A DNA stretch of 64,000 nucleotides from Frigidibacter sp. SD6-1 (GCF_030143255.1 NZ_JARJNR010000003.1:62001-126000); one strand, 5' to 3'. Positions 54,021-63,853 are shown, numbered from the stretch's first letter. The notes: generated from the letters alone by a model not told the origin. Translations and numbers: made by a program.

Positions 54021-54509
54021 ATGGCGATTTCAGTTGGTGACAGGCTGCCCGAGGCGACGCTGGCGCGCATGGGCGAGAACGGACCCGAACAGGTGCAGCT
54101 GGGCGAGAAGCTCAAGGGCCGCAAGGTGGTGATCTTCGGCCTGCCGGGCGCCTATACCGGCACCTGCACGACCGCGCATGTGCCGAGCTTCATCCGCACC
54201 AGGGACGGGTTCGGGGCAAAGGGCGTTGACGAGGTCATCTGCCTGTCGGTCAACGACCCGTTCGTGATGAAGGCCTGGGGCGAGGCGACCGGCGCGACGG
54301 CGGCCGGGATCACGATGCTCGGCGATGTGTCGAGCGAATTCACCAAGGCGGTCGGCCTGAACTTCTCGAACCCCGCGATCGGCTTTCATGACCGGTCGAA
54401 ACGCTATGCGCTTTATGCCGAGGACGGGGTGGTGAAAGTCCTGCATCTGGAGGAAAACCCCGGCGTCTGCGACATTTCCGGCGGCGAGGCGATGCTGGCG
54501 GCGATCTGA
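54021..54509 (+). CDS. Peroxiredoxin (Prx5/AhpE-like group)
   Basis: A 162-residue thiol peroxidase with the peroxidatic C49 in LPGAYTGTCTTAHVPSF and C150 in ENPGVCDISGG as likely resolving residue. It has the Prx5 features NDPFVMKAWG and GDVSSEFTKAVG. The peptide around C49 reads TGTCTTAHVP, where many relatives have TPTCSxxHLP. It reduces hydroperoxides in the cytoplasm. Divergent from the reductase gene, and terminated by a hairpin shared with phhB. Confidence 0.93.
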   Translation: MAISVGDRLPEATLARMGENGPEQVQLGEKLKGRKVVIFGLPGAYTGTCTTAHVPSFIRTRDGFGAKGVDEVICLSVNDPFVMKAWGEATGATAAGITMLGDVSSEFTKAVGLNFSNPAIGFHDRSKRYALYAEDGVVKVLHLEENPGVCDISGGEAMLAAI

Positions 54510-54519
54510 GCTGCGCGGG

Positions 54520-54538
54520 AGGGGGCGTCAGGCCCCCT
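54520..54538. terminator. Hairpin between convergent peroxiredoxin and phhB
   Basis: AGGGGGC (54520-54526), loop GTCAG, GCCCCCT (54532-54538): a 7-bp perfect GC stem 11 nt after the peroxiredoxin stop, covering the phhB stop codon. There is no real T-tract. It could stop transcription from the left. Confidence 0.5.
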
Positions 54539-54899
54539 TCCTCGCCGCCCGCTCCTGACACAGGCAGGTGACGGGTTCGGAATGGTCGCGCTGGACCTCT
54601 GCCGCGCCCGCGAGCTTGTCAAGGCGTCTGGCGAAGGTGAGGTCGAGGGTTGAAAGGCCGGGCGCGTCATGGGTGGTCAGCGTCACGTCGACCACATTGT
54701 AGGCGTTCGACCATTCGGGATGGTGGTTCAGCTTTTCCGCGACAAGGGCGGCGCGGGACATGAAGCCCCAGGCTTCGGAAAAGCTCTTGAATTTCCAGAT
54801 TTTGCGGATCGCGTCGCGGTCGGGCACCGCGCGCCAGCCGGTCTCCCCCAGGGCGGGCAGTTCGCGGGCGCGTTCCTCTTTGGTCAGAGCTTCGGTCAT
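54528..54899 (-). CDS. phhB: 4a-hydroxytetrahydrobiopterin dehydratase (pterin-4a-carbinolamine dehydratase)
   Basis: A 123-residue protein with the PCD signature [18 protein letters not shown] (H59, H60, P61) and [11 protein letters not shown] with H77. It recycles the pterin cofactor of aromatic amino acid hydroxylases. No phhA hydroxylase is in the window. A longer family-foreign tail follows the catalytic domain ([21 protein letters not shown] in part), with two cysteines. The start ATG gives the usual length. Confidence 0.92.
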   Translation of the reverse strand: MTEALTKEERARELPALGETGWRAVPDRDAIRKIWKFKSFSEAWGFMSRAALVAEKLNHHPEWSNAYNVVDVTLTTHDAPGLSTLDLTFARRLDKLAGAAEVQRDHSEPVTCLCQERAARKGA

Positions 54900-54920
54900 C
54901 TTCCACTTCCCGTGCTTCTT

Positions 54921-54953
54921 CTTTGTCCAAATACTCCGGCCGGACGCTGCCGG
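54921..54953 (-). repeat. Hairpin + ATTT-box element, copy 5 (degenerate)
   Basis: Read on the minus strand, a weak 5-bp stem (CCGGC / GCCGG, 54936-54953) precedes CGGCCGGAGTATTTGGAC and AAAGAAGAAGC. The stem is eroded but the box and its A-rich tail are kept. It lies between the acyltransferase stop and the phhB start, in sense with both. Confidence 0.6.
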
Positions 54954-54955
54954 TT

Positions 54956-56128
54956 TCAACCCCCGGCGCCATTTGCGCCGGCGCGGAAGGGGCCTAGGTC
55001 GGCCAGCGCCTCGATCTCGTGCCCGACCGCCTCGCGTTCGGCCTTGAGATAGCGTTCGACGGCGCGGGCGAGGCCTGAGTCGGCCAGCCAGTGCAGCGAA
55101 TATGTGGGTACGGGCAGATAGCCGCGTGCGAGCTTGTGTTCGCCCTGCGCGCCCGCCTCGACCCGCGCAAGGCCGTGTGTGATGGCGTAGTCGATGGCCT
55201 GATAATAGCAGGCCTCGAAATGCAGGCAGGGGTGGTCCTCGATCGCGCCCCAGTAGCGGCCGTAGAGCGTGTCGCGACCGATGAAGTTGAGGGCGCCTGC
55301 GACGGGGTCGCCGTTCCGCTCGGCCAGCACCAGCATCACATCGTCGCGCATGGTGTCGTGGATCAGGTCGAAGAAGGCGCGGGTCAGGTAGGGGTGGCCC
55401 CATTTGCGGCTGCCGGTGTCCTGATAGAAGGTCCAGAAGGCGTCCCAGTGGGCGGGTTCTATCTGGTCGCCGGTCAGCTGGCGGATTGTGCCGCCGAACC
55501 CTTGCGCAAGGCTGCGTTCCTTGCGGATCGCCTTGCGCTTGCGCGAGGAGAGGTCGGAAAGGAAGGCATCGAATGTGGCGTAGCCGCGGTTTTCCCAGTG
55601 GAACTGCTGGGTGAGGCGGGGCAGGAGGCCTGCACTCTGGCCCCAGTGCCATTCCTCTTCGGTGCAGAAGGTGATGTGCAGGGATGAGATATCGTTCTGC
55701 CGGGCAAGCGACAGGGCGCCGCCGAGGAGTGCCTCGCGCGCCGCCTCGTGGCCGGGGCGGCAGAGCAGGCGGCGGCCGGTGACGGGGGTGAAGGGCACGG
55801 CGGACTGGAGTTTGGGGTAATAGCGCCCGCCTGCGCGTTCATAGGCGTCGGCCCAGCTGTGGTCGAAGATATATTCGCCCTGGCTGTGGCTTTTTGCGTA
55901 AAGCGGCAGGACGCCTGCCACCTCGTCCCCGTCGCGGGCGACGAGATGGAGGCTTTGCCAGCCGGTGCCGGGTCCGGTGGAGCCGGATTTTTCCAAGGCC
56001 AGCAGGAAACGGTGGGTCAGGAACGGGTTTTCTGGTCGGCCATCCGCTGCCTCGGGCGCGGCGCAGGCATCCCAGTCGCGGGGGGCGATCCGGTCGATAC
56101 TGTCGAGGACGGAGACGGTCAGGCTCAT
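54956..56128 (-). CDS. GNAT/FemAB-like acyltransferase family protein (DUF482/COG3146-like)
   Basis: A 390-residue protein of a conserved family in proteobacteria, with [24 protein letters not shown] in the first half (partial motif) and [21 protein letters not shown] and [16 protein letters not shown] later. Such proteins have a tandem GNAT-like fold and are often called peptidoglycan-biosynthesis-like, without proof. I start at the ATG before SLTVSVLD, since the in-frame upstream TTG has no ribosome site. Confidence 0.8.
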   Translation of the reverse strand: MSLTVSVLDSIDRIAPRDWDACAAPEAADGRPENPFLTHRFLLALEKSGSTGPGTGWQSLHLVARDGDEVAGVLPLYAKSHSQGEYIFDHSWADAYERAGGRYYPKLQSAVPFTPVTGRRLLCRPGHEAAREALLGGALSLARQNDISSLHITFCTEEEWHWGQSAGLLPRLTQQFHWENRGYATFDAFLSDLSSRKRKAIRKERSLAQGFGGTIRQLTGDQIEPAHWDAFWTFYQDTGSRKWGHPYLTRAFFDLIHDTMRDDVMLVLAERNGDPVAGALNFIGRDTLYGRYWGAIEDHPCLHFEACYYQAIDYAITHGLARVEAGAQGEHKLARGYLPVPTYSLHWLADSGLARAVERYLKAEREAVGHEIEALADLGPFRAGANGAGG

Positions 56129-56159
56129 GCCGCGAGGGGGGCGCGAAGGTGCTGCGCCG

Positions 56160-56939
56160 TCAAGGGGCAATCGCTGCGGAGTAGGATTCGAAGGTTACAT
56201 TCTCGGCCACCCTGCGCGCCTTCGCCTCTGCCTCGGGCGAGCGGATCGTCCAGCAGAGCACGCGCGTGCCCCTGGCCTTGAGGACGGCGACCAGGGGCCG
56301 GTCGAGGTCGGCGGCCTCGTGCGAGATGAAGCTGGCGCCGACCCGGTCGAGATCGGGGATCTCGCGCAGATGGTCGCGCACGGTGGCGGGCAGTAGCGGC
56401 CAGTCCTCGGCCCGGTAGGCGCTGGTCGTCAGGCCGCGCGGGCGGTCGGGGGCAAGGTCGGCCAGTGCAGCGACGGAATGCGGGTTGAAGGACATGAGCG
56501 CAACGTCGCCCGGATAGCCTTTCAGGGCCTCGGCCACCGCCTGTTCCAGATCGCCCAGGGCGGCGCCCATCGCGCCGTCCTGATCCTTGATCTCGATGAG
56601 GAGCGGCACCTGGCCGCCGACGATCGCCAGCACTTCGGCGAGCGTCGGGATACCCTCGTCGGCGTCAAGCAGCGGCAGCGCGCCAAGCTCGGCCGCTGTC
56701 AAGCCGCGGACGCGGCCGGGCTGGCCGGTCAGGCGGCGCAGGTCGTAATCGTGAAAGACCATCGGCACGCCATCGGCCGAAGGCTGGATGTCGATCTCGA
56801 CCCCGTAGCCCGCCGCGATGGCCGCCCGGATGGCGGCGCGGGAATTTTCCGGCCGCCGGGCCGCGCGGTCGTGGAAGGCGCGATGCGTGATCGGCAGGCG
56901 CAGGAAAGTCTCGGGCAAAGGCGGGCGCGTGACCATCAT
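56160..56939 (-). CDS. Glycerophosphodiester phosphodiesterase (GDPD/UgpQ-like)
   Basis: A 259-residue TIM-barrel enzyme that hydrolyses glycerophosphodiesters to glycerol 3-phosphate and an alcohol. Active-site residues are visible: HRAFHD (residues 19-24), PENS, VEIDIQ and FHDYDL, plus KDQD on the metal side. There is no signal peptide, so it is cytoplasmic. Its ATG overlaps the RidA stop (ATGATG); the second ATG is an alternative. Confidence 0.92.
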   Translation of the reverse strand: MMVTRPPLPETFLRLPITHRAFHDRAARRPENSRAAIRAAIAAGYGVEIDIQPSADGVPMVFHDYDLRRLTGQPGRVRGLTAAELGALPLLDADEGIPTLAEVLAIVGGQVPLLIEIKDQDGAMGAALGDLEQAVAEALKGYPGDVALMSFNPHSVAALADLAPDRPRGLTTSAYRAEDWPLLPATVRDHLREIPDLDRVGASFISHEAADLDRPLVAVLKARGTRVLCWTIRSPEAEAKARRVAENVTFESYSAAIAP

Positions 56940-57400
56940 TTGATCTGGATGACGGCCTCGATCTCGACCGCGACGCCGAGGGGCAGGGCCGGGGCGGAGA
57001 CGGCGGCGCGGGAATGGCGGCCTGCATCGCCAAAGACCTCGACCATCAGGTCGGAGCAGCCGTTGATCACCTTGGGCTGGTCGGTGAAATCGCCGGTCGA
57101 ATTGACGAAGCCCGTCAGCTTGACGACGCGCACCACCCGGTCGAGGTCGCCGCCGCAGGCCGCGCGGACCTGAGCGAGGATCGACAGGCCGCAGCGCCGG
57201 GCGGCGGCGGCGCCTGCCGCGACATCCATGTCGGCGCCGAGGCGGCCCTTGATCAGACCGTCCTTCGACTGGCTGATCTGGCCCGAGACGAAGACGAGAT
57301 CGCCCGCCTGCACGAAGGGCACATAGTTGGCCGCGGGCGCGGGGGCATCCGGCAGTTCCAGTCCGAGTTCCGCAAGCCGCGCGTCAATCCTGCCGGTCAT
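56936..57400 (-). CDS. RidA/YjgF-family protein
   Basis: A 154-residue RidA-like protein. Family members hydrolyse reactive enamine/imine intermediates; archetypal RidA acts on 2-aminoacrylate. The visible blocks are LVFVSGQIS, ILAQVRAACGGDLDRVV and the arginine of RAAVSAPALPLGVAVEIEA, the residue that binds substrate in RidA. GGGAGG lies 5 nt before the ATG, which decides the start over a GTG two codons earlier. Confidence 0.92.
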   Translation of the reverse strand: MTGRIDARLAELGLELPDAPAPAANYVPFVQAGDLVFVSGQISQSKDGLIKGRLGADMDVAAGAAAARRCGLSILAQVRAACGGDLDRVVRVVKLTGFVNSTGDFTDQPKVINGCSDLMVEVFGDAGRHSRAAVSAPALPLGVAVEIEAVIQIK

Positions 57401-57472
57401 ATCCACCTCCCTGATCGGTCGGCGGGCACCCTAGGGGCAGGGCGGCGGCTGTTCAACCCCGTCCGGTGCGGG

Positions 57473-58513
57473 TCAGTTGGAGTTTGCGGCGAGCTGGCGG
57501 GTCAGGAAGCTTGAGGCGTCGAGCGCGAGGCGCTGGCCGGTCGCATCGCAGTCCGGCATCGAGAAGCTGACGGCACCGGTACGCGGCACCGCGCGGCCCT
57601 CGGCGGTGGCCACGGTCACCAGAAGGTCGCGCGCGCAATTGTCGGCGCCGACCTCGATCACCAGCAGCGGGCGGGCAGCGTCGGCGCTCGCGGGCAGGGT
57701 CAGGACCTCGGCCAGAAGCGGATCATCCAGCGTCGGATCGCCGAGAAGCGTCAGGTAGCCGCCCTTGCCAAGCGTGGGCAGGCCCGGTGTCGCGGGTGCG
57801 ATCAGGCCGGGGCTGGCGAAATCCGCGCCGCTCGCCAGCGCGTTCAGATGCATCCCGCCCTTCCCGCGCAGCTGAAGCGCGATGCGCACGACAGTGCCGA
57901 TATCGGGGACCGGGATCACCTGTTCCAGCCGGACGCCGCGATCCATCGTCACCTCGACCGCGCCCGCCGTGCCGAGCGCCGGAATGGTCGCCCGATAGGT
58001 GCCCTCGGGCGTGAGGCGGGCGGCGAAGGTCAGGGCGGCGTGGCTGATGCGGATCACCTCGCCCGCATGGCAGGGGGCGGAGACGGTGAGTGCGATCATG
58101 GCGGTGCGGAGCCTGGCGAGTTTCAGGCGAGGTTCTGCGCAGGCAGTGCCGTAGGGGTCATATTCGCGCGTCACGGCGGAGATATCGGGCACCGCCACGT
58201 CGTTCGCGCTGGTCGCGCGCGCGACGACACGGACGATATTCACCTGCGGGGTCAGGGCGGGCGCGGGAAGGTCGGGGAAGTCCGGCAGGCTTTGCTGCGG
58301 TCCGGCGGCGAGGGCGGCTTCTGCCGCCCCGTCCCCTGCCGCCCCGTCCCCTGCCGGTGAGGGCTGGGTGGCGGTCGCGAGTTGTGCGGCGCTCACGGCG
58401 GTCTCTTCACCGCCTACGGACGGCAGGCCGATGCGGCCGCTGGCGACTGTGGTGGCGGCTGCGGCCACGATCAACCCGCTGATTGCGAGGAGGATGGAAC
58501 GTTTGAGGGACAT
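57473..58513 (-). CDS. Membrane-anchored exported protein beside secA ('translocase'-type)
   Basis: A 346-residue protein with one N-terminal membrane segment (LLAISGLIVAAAATTVASG), an Ala/Gly/Pro linker and a long periplasmic part of about 270 residues with four cysteines. I know similar genes next to secA in other Rhodobacteraceae, annotated only as translocase. Function unknown. Its start lies about 115 nt from the end of secA on the same strand. Confidence 0.72.
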   Translation of the reverse strand: MSLKRSILLAISGLIVAAAATTVASGRIGLPSVGGEETAVSAAQLATATQPSPAGDGAAGDGAAEAALAAGPQQSLPDFPDLPAPALTPQVNIVRVVARATSANDVAVPDISAVTREYDPYGTACAEPRLKLARLRTAMIALTVSAPCHAGEVIRISHAALTFAARLTPEGTYRATIPALGTAGAVEVTMDRGVRLEQVIPVPDIGTVVRIALQLRGKGGMHLNALASGADFASPGLIAPATPGLPTLGKGGYLTLLGDPTLDDPLLAEVLTLPASADAARPLLVIEVGADNCARDLLVTVATAEGRAVPRTGAVSFSMPDCDATGQRLALDASSFLTRQLAANSN

Positions 58514-58590
58514 GGCGGCCAGCCTCCAGAGCTCAGAGGCCTGATGGCTACCCAAGGATTTTGGCAGGAGGGTGGCTCAATGGTGGAAGG

Positions 58591-58615
58591 AACGGGCCGT
58601 CTTCAGCGGCCCGTT
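58591..58615 (-). terminator. Candidate terminator of secA
   Basis: AACGGGCCG (58591-58599), 7-nt loop, CGGCCCGTT (58607-58615): a perfect 9-bp stem 15 nt after the secA stop on the minus strand. After the stem the minus strand reads CCTTCCACC, so the T-tract is poor. Confidence 0.6.
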
Positions 58616-58629
58616 CGCGCGGCGCCCGG

Positions 58630-61380
58630 TCAGGCGACGCGGCCGTGGCAGGCCTTGAACCTTTGGCCCGAGCCGCAGGGGCAGGGATCGTTGCGGCCGG
58701 GATTGCCCCAGGTCGCGGGGTCGGCCTCGTCGAACCCGGCGCGGCGTCCGGGCTGCGGCTGGGCGGCGGCGGGCGCCGCCGCCGGGGCGGCATCGGCCAG
58801 CGCCGGTTCCTTCGGCTGGGCCGCCGTCTGGGCGCCCTGCTGTTGGGCGCCCTGCTGTTGGGCAAGGAACTGTTGGATCATCGCCTGCTGCTCTTCCTCG
58901 GTCATCGGGCGGACCTGCGAAAGCTTCTGGGTGACTTCAGAACGCAGGCCGTCGAGAAGGTTCTCGAACAGCTGGAAGGCTTCGGATTTATATTCCGACA
59001 GCGGGTCGCGCTGGGCATAGCCGCGGAAACCGACGACCGAGCGCAGATGTTCGAGCGTCAGCAGATGGTCGCGCCATTTCTGGTCGATGGTCTGCAGCAG
59101 GAACTGCTTTTCGACCTGGCGCATGGTCTCGGTTCCGAAGGCCTCGGTCTTTTCCGCCATCATCCTGTCGGAGGCCTCGTAAAGCCGCTCGCGCACGGCA
59201 TCCTGATCGACGCCTTCTTCCGCCGCCCAGTCGGCAACGGGGACGTCGAGGTTCATCTGCCGCGCCGCCGCTTCGCGCAGACCGGCGGTATCCCACTGAT
59301 CGGGATAGCTTTTCGGCGGCATATGTTCGTCGACCAGATCGTCAACGACCTGATGGCGCATGTCCTGCACGATCTCTTCGATATCCTCGGTCGACATGAT
59401 CTCCATGCGCTGGCCGAAGATCGCCTTGCGCTGGTCGTTCATCACGTCGTCGAACTTCAGAAGCTGCTTGCGGATGTCGAAGTTGCGGCCTTCGACCTTC
59501 GCCTGCGCGCGTTCGAGCGATTTGTTGACCCAGGGGTGAACGATCGATTCGCCTTCCTTCATGCCGAGCGTGGACAGAACCTTGTCCAGCCGGTCGGACC
59601 CGAAGATGCGCATGAGGTCATCTTCGAGCGAAAGGTAGAAGGAGGACCGCCCCGGGTCGCCCTGGCGGCCGGACCGGCCGCGCAGCTGGTTGTCGATCCG
59701 GCGGCTTTCGTGGCGTTCGGTCGCCAGAACGAAGAGGCCCCCTGCCGCCTTCACCGCATCCTCGTCAGCCTTGTGTTCGGCCTCGATGCGCGCGCGCACC
59801 TCGTCGGGATGGGCCTCGGGGTCGGCGGCGATCGCCTCCATCACCTTGAATTCGACATTGCCGCCGAGTTTGATGTCGGTGCCGCGCCCCGCCATGTTGG
59901 TGGCGATGGTCACGGCGCCCAGCTTGCCCGCGTCGGCGACGATCTTGGCTTCCTGTTCATGCTGGCGGGCGTTCAGCACATTGTGCGGAATGCCTTCCTT
60001 CTTCAGCATTTCGGAAATCATCTCGGATTTCTCGATCGAGGTGGTGCCGACGAGGATCGGCTGGCCCTTCTCATGCGCCTTCTGGATGCGCTGGATGATC
60101 GCCTCGTATTTCTCGCGCGCGGTGCGGTAGACCTGATCGTGGTCGTCCTTGCGCTCGACCGGGCGGTTTGTGGGCACTTCGACGACGCCAAGCCGGTAGA
60201 TTTCTGCAAATTCCTCGGCCTCTGTCGCCGCCGTGCCGGTCATGCCGGCAAGCTTGTCATAGAGGCGGAAATAGTTCTGGAAGGTAACCTGGGCGAGCGT
60301 CACATTCTCTGGCTGGACCCGCACGCCTTCCTTCGCCTCGATCGCCTGATGCAGGCCGTCCGACAGGCGGCGCCCCTTCATCATGCGGCCGGTAAACTCG
60401 TCGATCAGGATCACCTCGTTGTCACGCACGATATAATGCTGGTCGCGCTGGAAGAGCTTGTGAGCGCGCAAGGCCTGCGTCACGTGATGGACGATGGTCG
60501 TCGATTCCGGATCGTAGAGCGTCTGGCTTTCCGGCAGGACGCCCGAGGCCTGCAGGCGCTTTTCCATATATTCGTTGCCATCCTCGGTGAAGGTGGCGTT
60601 GCGGGTCTTTTCATCGACCTTGTAATGGTCTGGCTGCAGTTCGGGGATGTACTTGTCGAGCGTGTTGTACAATTCCGACCGGTCCTGCGAGGGGCCGGAG
60701 ATGATGAGCGGCGTGCGTGCCTCGTCGATCAGGATCGAATCCACCTCGTCGACGATCGCGAAATTATGGCCGCGCTGGGCCATTTCCTCGAGCGACCCCT
60801 TCATATTGTCGCGCAGGTAATCGAAGCCAAGCTCGTTGTTCGTGGCATAGGTGATGTCGGCGCGGTAGGCCTCGCGCTTTTCCTGATCGCCCTGGAACGG
60901 ATAGACGACGCCGGTTGTCATGCCGAGCGCGGCATAGACCTTGCCCATCCAGTCGGCGTCGCGCTTGGCGAGATAATCGTTCACCGTGACGACATGCACG
61001 CCCTTGCCCGAAAGCGCGTTCAGATAGGCCGGGAAGGTCGCGACCAGCGTCTTGCCCTCGCCGGTGCGCATTTCGGCGATATTGCCCTGATGCAGGAAAA
61101 TGCCGCCCATCAGCTGCACATCGAAGGCCCGAAGGCCAAGCGCGCGTTTCGCCGCCTCGCGGCAGTTGGCGAAGGCTTCGGGCAGGACCTTTTCAAGGCT
61201 TTCGCCGCCCTGAACGCGCGCCTTCAGTTCGGCGGTCTTTGCCTTCAGCCCCTCGTCCGAAAGCTTTTCGAACTCCGGCTCCAGCGCGTTGATCTTTTCG
61301 ACGAGCGGGCGCACGGATTTGACCTTGCGGTCGTTCGGCGTGCCGAAGACCTTCCGTGCGATTGTTCCAAGACCCAGCAT
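58630..61380 (-). CDS. secA: Preprotein translocase ATPase SecA
   Basis: A 916-residue motor that drives preproteins through SecYEG. It has Walker A (MRTGEGKT, K110), the [14 protein letters not shown] helicase motif, and an internal helical scaffold region. The C-terminal zinc tail is complete (CPCGSG, then ACHG), linked by a Ala/Gln-rich stretch ([11 protein letters not shown]) that varies among species. Length and order fit alphaproteobacterial SecA. A terminator-like hairpin follows. Confidence 0.97.
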   Translation of the reverse strand: MLGLGTIARKVFGTPNDRKVKSVRPLVEKINALEPEFEKLSDEGLKAKTAELKARVQGGESLEKVLPEAFANCREAAKRALGLRAFDVQLMGGIFLHQGNIAEMRTGEGKTLVATFPAYLNALSGKGVHVVTVNDYLAKRDADWMGKVYAALGMTTGVVYPFQGDQEKREAYRADITYATNNELGFDYLRDNMKGSLEEMAQRGHNFAIVDEVDSILIDEARTPLIISGPSQDRSELYNTLDKYIPELQPDHYKVDEKTRNATFTEDGNEYMEKRLQASGVLPESQTLYDPESTTIVHHVTQALRAHKLFQRDQHYIVRDNEVILIDEFTGRMMKGRRLSDGLHQAIEAKEGVRVQPENVTLAQVTFQNYFRLYDKLAGMTGTAATEAEEFAEIYRLGVVEVPTNRPVERKDDHDQVYRTAREKYEAIIQRIQKAHEKGQPILVGTTSIEKSEMISEMLKKEGIPHNVLNARQHEQEAKIVADAGKLGAVTIATNMAGRGTDIKLGGNVEFKVMEAIAADPEAHPDEVRARIEAEHKADEDAVKAAGGLFVLATERHESRRIDNQLRGRSGRQGDPGRSSFYLSLEDDLMRIFGSDRLDKVLSTLGMKEGESIVHPWVNKSLERAQAKVEGRNFDIRKQLLKFDDVMNDQRKAIFGQRMEIMSTEDIEEIVQDMRHQVVDDLVDEHMPPKSYPDQWDTAGLREAAARQMNLDVPVADWAAEEGVDQDAVRERLYEASDRMMAEKTEAFGTETMRQVEKQFLLQTIDQKWRDHLLTLEHLRSVVGFRGYAQRDPLSEYKSEAFQLFENLLDGLRSEVTQKLSQVRPMTEEEQQAMIQQFLAQQQGAQQQGAQTAAQPKEPALADAAPAAAPAAAQPQPGRRAGFDEADPATWGNPGRNDPCPCGSGQRFKACHGRVA

Positions 61381-61524
61381 TTTCTCTCCGCTCGGGTTGC
61401 GCGATATCCTGCCGAGATCGGCCTTGCCGCGGATTGCCCTCAGGCCTAGATAGGCGCAGAAACCGGGCGGGCGGGGCCGTTCGAGGCTTCAGGCGATGTA
61501 AGCGGCTGCCCCCCGATAGTCAAC

Positions 61525-61542
61525 GTCGCAAGGGTTTGCGAC
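61525..61542. other. Perfect inverted repeat upstream of the parvulin gene
   Basis: GTCGCAA (61525-61531), GGGT, TTGCGAC (61536-61542) forms a 7-bp perfect dyad just upstream of the AGGAG ribosome site (61548-61552) of the parvulin gene. It may be a protein-binding site or a leader hairpin next to the start region. The divergent 181-nt gap to secA holds no gene. Confidence 0.4.
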
Positions 61543-61561
61543 CCATCAGGAGCGTGTGAGA

Positions 61562-62416
61562 ATGATGAAATCCGGCCTTTTCCTGTCGGTTGCCCTTGCG
61601 GCACTGACGCTCGCGGCGCCCGCCCGCGCCGAGGAGCCGACGGCGGCAACGGTGATCGCGACGGTGAACGGCACAGACATCACGCTCGGCCATCTGATCG
61701 CGGCGCGCGAGGCGCTGCCCGAACAATACAAGGCGCTGCCCGACGAGGTTCTGTTCAACGGCGTGCTGGAACAGCTGATCCAGCAGACCGCGCTGGCGCA
61801 GGAAGCGGAAAAGGCGCCGAAGAACCTCGACCTTCTGATGATCGAGAACCAGAAACGGTCTTACCTGTCGGCGACCGTGCTTGATGCGGCGGCCGCCTCG
61901 GCGGTGACCGACGAGGCGCTGCAGAAGCTTTACGACGAAAAATATGTGAGTGCGGAGCCGTCGAAGGAATATGATGCCGATCATATCCTCGTGCCGACCG
62001 AGGAAGAGGCAAAGGCCATCAAGACTGACCTCGACGCGGGCGGCGATTTCGCCGCGATCGCCAAGGAAAAGTCGCAGGATCCGGGGTCGGCTGCGAATGG
62101 CGGCGATCTTGGCTGGTTCGGCCTTGGCATGATGGTGAAGCCCTTCGAGGACGCGGTTGTGGCGCTGGAAAAGGGCAAGATTTCCGACCCGGTGCAGACC
62201 GACTTTGGCTGGCATATCATCAAGCTGAACGATGTGCGCGTCGCCGAGGCACCGAAGTTCGAGGATGTGAAGGCGGAACTTGAGGGCGACCTGCGCCAGG
62301 CCGCCGTCGAGGCGCGGGTGAAGGAACTGACCGAGGGCGCCAATGTGGTTCGCAACAGCGAAGGGATCGATCCGACGATCCTGAAGAAGGTCGAGCTGCT
62401 CGACGCGGCTGAGTAA
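61562..62416 (+). CDS. Parvulin-type peptidyl-prolyl isomerase (periplasmic)
   Basis: A 284-residue exported protein: signal peptide (LFLSVALAALTLAAPARA), a SurA-like N-helical region and a parvulin domain with HILVPTEEEA, GGDLGWFGLGMM and DFGWHIIKL. It should speed proline isomerisation in exported proteins. I choose the ATG with AGGAG 9 nt upstream; the GTG two codons earlier and the next ATG are alternatives. It is followed by argJ after 24 nt, the usual order in this family. Confidence 0.92.
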   Translation: MMKSGLFLSVALAALTLAAPARAEEPTAATVIATVNGTDITLGHLIAAREALPEQYKALPDEVLFNGVLEQLIQQTALAQEAEKAPKNLDLLMIENQKRSYLSATVLDAAAASAVTDEALQKLYDEKYVSAEPSKEYDADHILVPTEEEAKAIKTDLDAGGDFAAIAKEKSQDPGSAANGGDLGWFGLGMMVKPFEDAVVALEKGKISDPVQTDFGWHIIKLNDVRVAEAPKFEDVKAELEGDLRQAAVEARVKELTEGANVVRNSEGIDPTILKKVELLDAAE

Positions 62417-62440
62417 CCGAGACGGGAAAGGGCGGGCGCC

Positions 62441-63790
62441 ATGGGCAAGAGTGACAGGGACTGGAAGGCCAGGGTCGAGAAACTCAAGGCCAAGGTCGCC
62501 AAGCTGAAATCACGGCTGGAGGCGGCACCCGCCGCCCCCGCTGCCAAGGCGAAGGCGGCGAAACCCGTCTCGCCCTTGGCGCCGGAAAGTTTCCCCGCCC
62601 TGCCCTCGATCGCCGGCGCCGAATTCGCCGCCGTCGAGGCGGGGGTGAAATACCAGGACCGCAAGGATGTGATGCTCGTCCGCCTCGCCCCCGGCACGGT
62701 GATCGCGGGCGCCTTCACGAAGTCCACCACCCGGTCCGCCTGCGTGCGCGATTGCCAGGCGAAGCTCGCGCTGAAAGGCGCCTCGGGCGAGGGCGCGGCG
62801 ATCATCGTCAATTCCGGCAATTCCAACGCTTTCACCGGCAAGGTGGGGGACGAGGCGATGGAGGCGGTGACCGGCGCGGTTGCAGAGGCGCTCGGCCTGC
62901 CCATCACGCGCATCTATTCCTCCTCGACCGGTGTGATCGGCGAGCCTCTGCCGCACGGGAAGATCACCGCGAAGATACCCGATCTCGTGGCGCGGCTCGA
63001 TGCAGATGCGGTCGAGATGGCCGCCCGCGCGATCATGACGACCGACACGTTCCCCAAGGGCGCGGCGGCAACCGTGCAGGGCGAGGGCGGCGCGATCCAT
63101 ATTTCCGGCATCGCCAAGGGCTCGGGCATGATCGCGCCCGACATGGCGACGATGCTGGTCTATATCTTCACTGACGCGAAGATCCCGCAGGCCAGCTTGC
63201 AGAAGATGGTGTCGCGCCATGTGGGCGCCACCTTCAACTCGATCACCGTCGACAGCGACACATCGACCTCCGACACGCTTCTGGTCGCCGCCACCGGCCA
63301 AAGCCCGGCGGCCGAGGTGAAGGGCGAGGTGGCGAAAGCCTTCGAGGCGGCGCTGAAGGGCGTGATGCTGTCGCTCGCCCAGCAGGTGGTGCGCGACGGC
63401 GAAGGGGCGACCAAGTTCGTGGAAGTGCGGATCACCGGCGCGGCCACAGACGACGATGCCGCCCGCGCCGCCTTCGCCATTGCCAATTCGCCGCTCGTCA
63501 AGACTGCGGTCGCGGGCGAGGATCCGAACTGGGGCCGCATCGTCGCGGCTATCGGCAAATCCGGCGCTGCGGCCGACCGCGACCGGCTGACGATCCGCTT
63601 CGGCGATATTCTCGTGGCCGAAAAAGGCTGGCGCGCGCCCTCTTACCGGGAAGAGGATGGCGCCGCCTACATGAAACGGTCCGACCTGATCATCGCCGTC
63701 GACCTCGGCCTTGGCCGCGCGAAACGCACGGTCTGGACCTGCGACCTCACCGCCCGCTATGTCGCGATCAATGCCGATTACCGCTCCTGA
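62441..63790 (+). CDS. argJ: Bifunctional ornithine/glutamate N-acetyltransferase with N-terminal extension
   Basis: A 449-residue enzyme that moves acetyl groups from acetylornithine to glutamate in arginine synthesis. The self-cleavage site is clear: KGSGMIAP, then A236-T237 with T237 as the new N-terminal nucleophile; TTDTFPK is the substrate loop. The first 43 residues are extra: a lysine-rich coiled coil (WKARVEKLKAKVAKLKSRLE, about 8-27) and an Ala/Pro/Lys linker that are not part of the normal fold (about 400 aa). GGGCGG RBS before the ATG keeps this start plausible. Confidence 0.94.
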   Translation: MGKSDRDWKARVEKLKAKVAKLKSRLEAAPAAPAAKAKAAKPVSPLAPESFPALPSIAGAEFAAVEAGVKYQDRKDVMLVRLAPGTVIAGAFTKSTTRSACVRDCQAKLALKGASGEGAAIIVNSGNSNAFTGKVGDEAMEAVTGAVAEALGLPITRIYSSSTGVIGEPLPHGKITAKIPDLVARLDADAVEMAARAIMTTDTFPKGAAATVQGEGGAIHISGIAKGSGMIAPDMATMLVYIFTDAKIPQASLQKMVSRHVGATFNSITVDSDTSTSDTLLVAATGQSPAAEVKGEVAKAFEAALKGVMLSLAQQVVRDGEGATKFVEVRITGAATDDDAARAAFAIANSPLVKTAVAGEDPNWGRIVAAIGKSGAAADRDRLTIRFGDILVAEKGWRAPSYREEDGAAYMKRSDLIIAVDLGLGRAKRTVWTCDLTARYVAINADYRS

Positions 63791-63843
63791 TCTTCATCTT
63801 GGCCCAAATACCTCACGGGGGTCCGGGGGTGTGAAACCCCCGG
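63791..63843 (-). repeat. Hairpin + ATTT-box element, copy 6
   Basis: Read on the minus strand, an 8-bp stem CCGGGGGT/ACCCCCGG (63823-63843) is followed by ACCCCCGTGAGGTATTTGGG and CCAAGATGAAG. It lies between argJ and mutT, both on the plus strand, so it is antisense to both, like copy 3. Confidence 0.75.
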
Positions 63844-63853
63844 CTCGCGGCAG

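Noticed and set aside
58561-61449. A 962-codon plus-strand frame
   Set aside because: It covers secA in antisense. SecA is certain, and the frame has no plausible domain.
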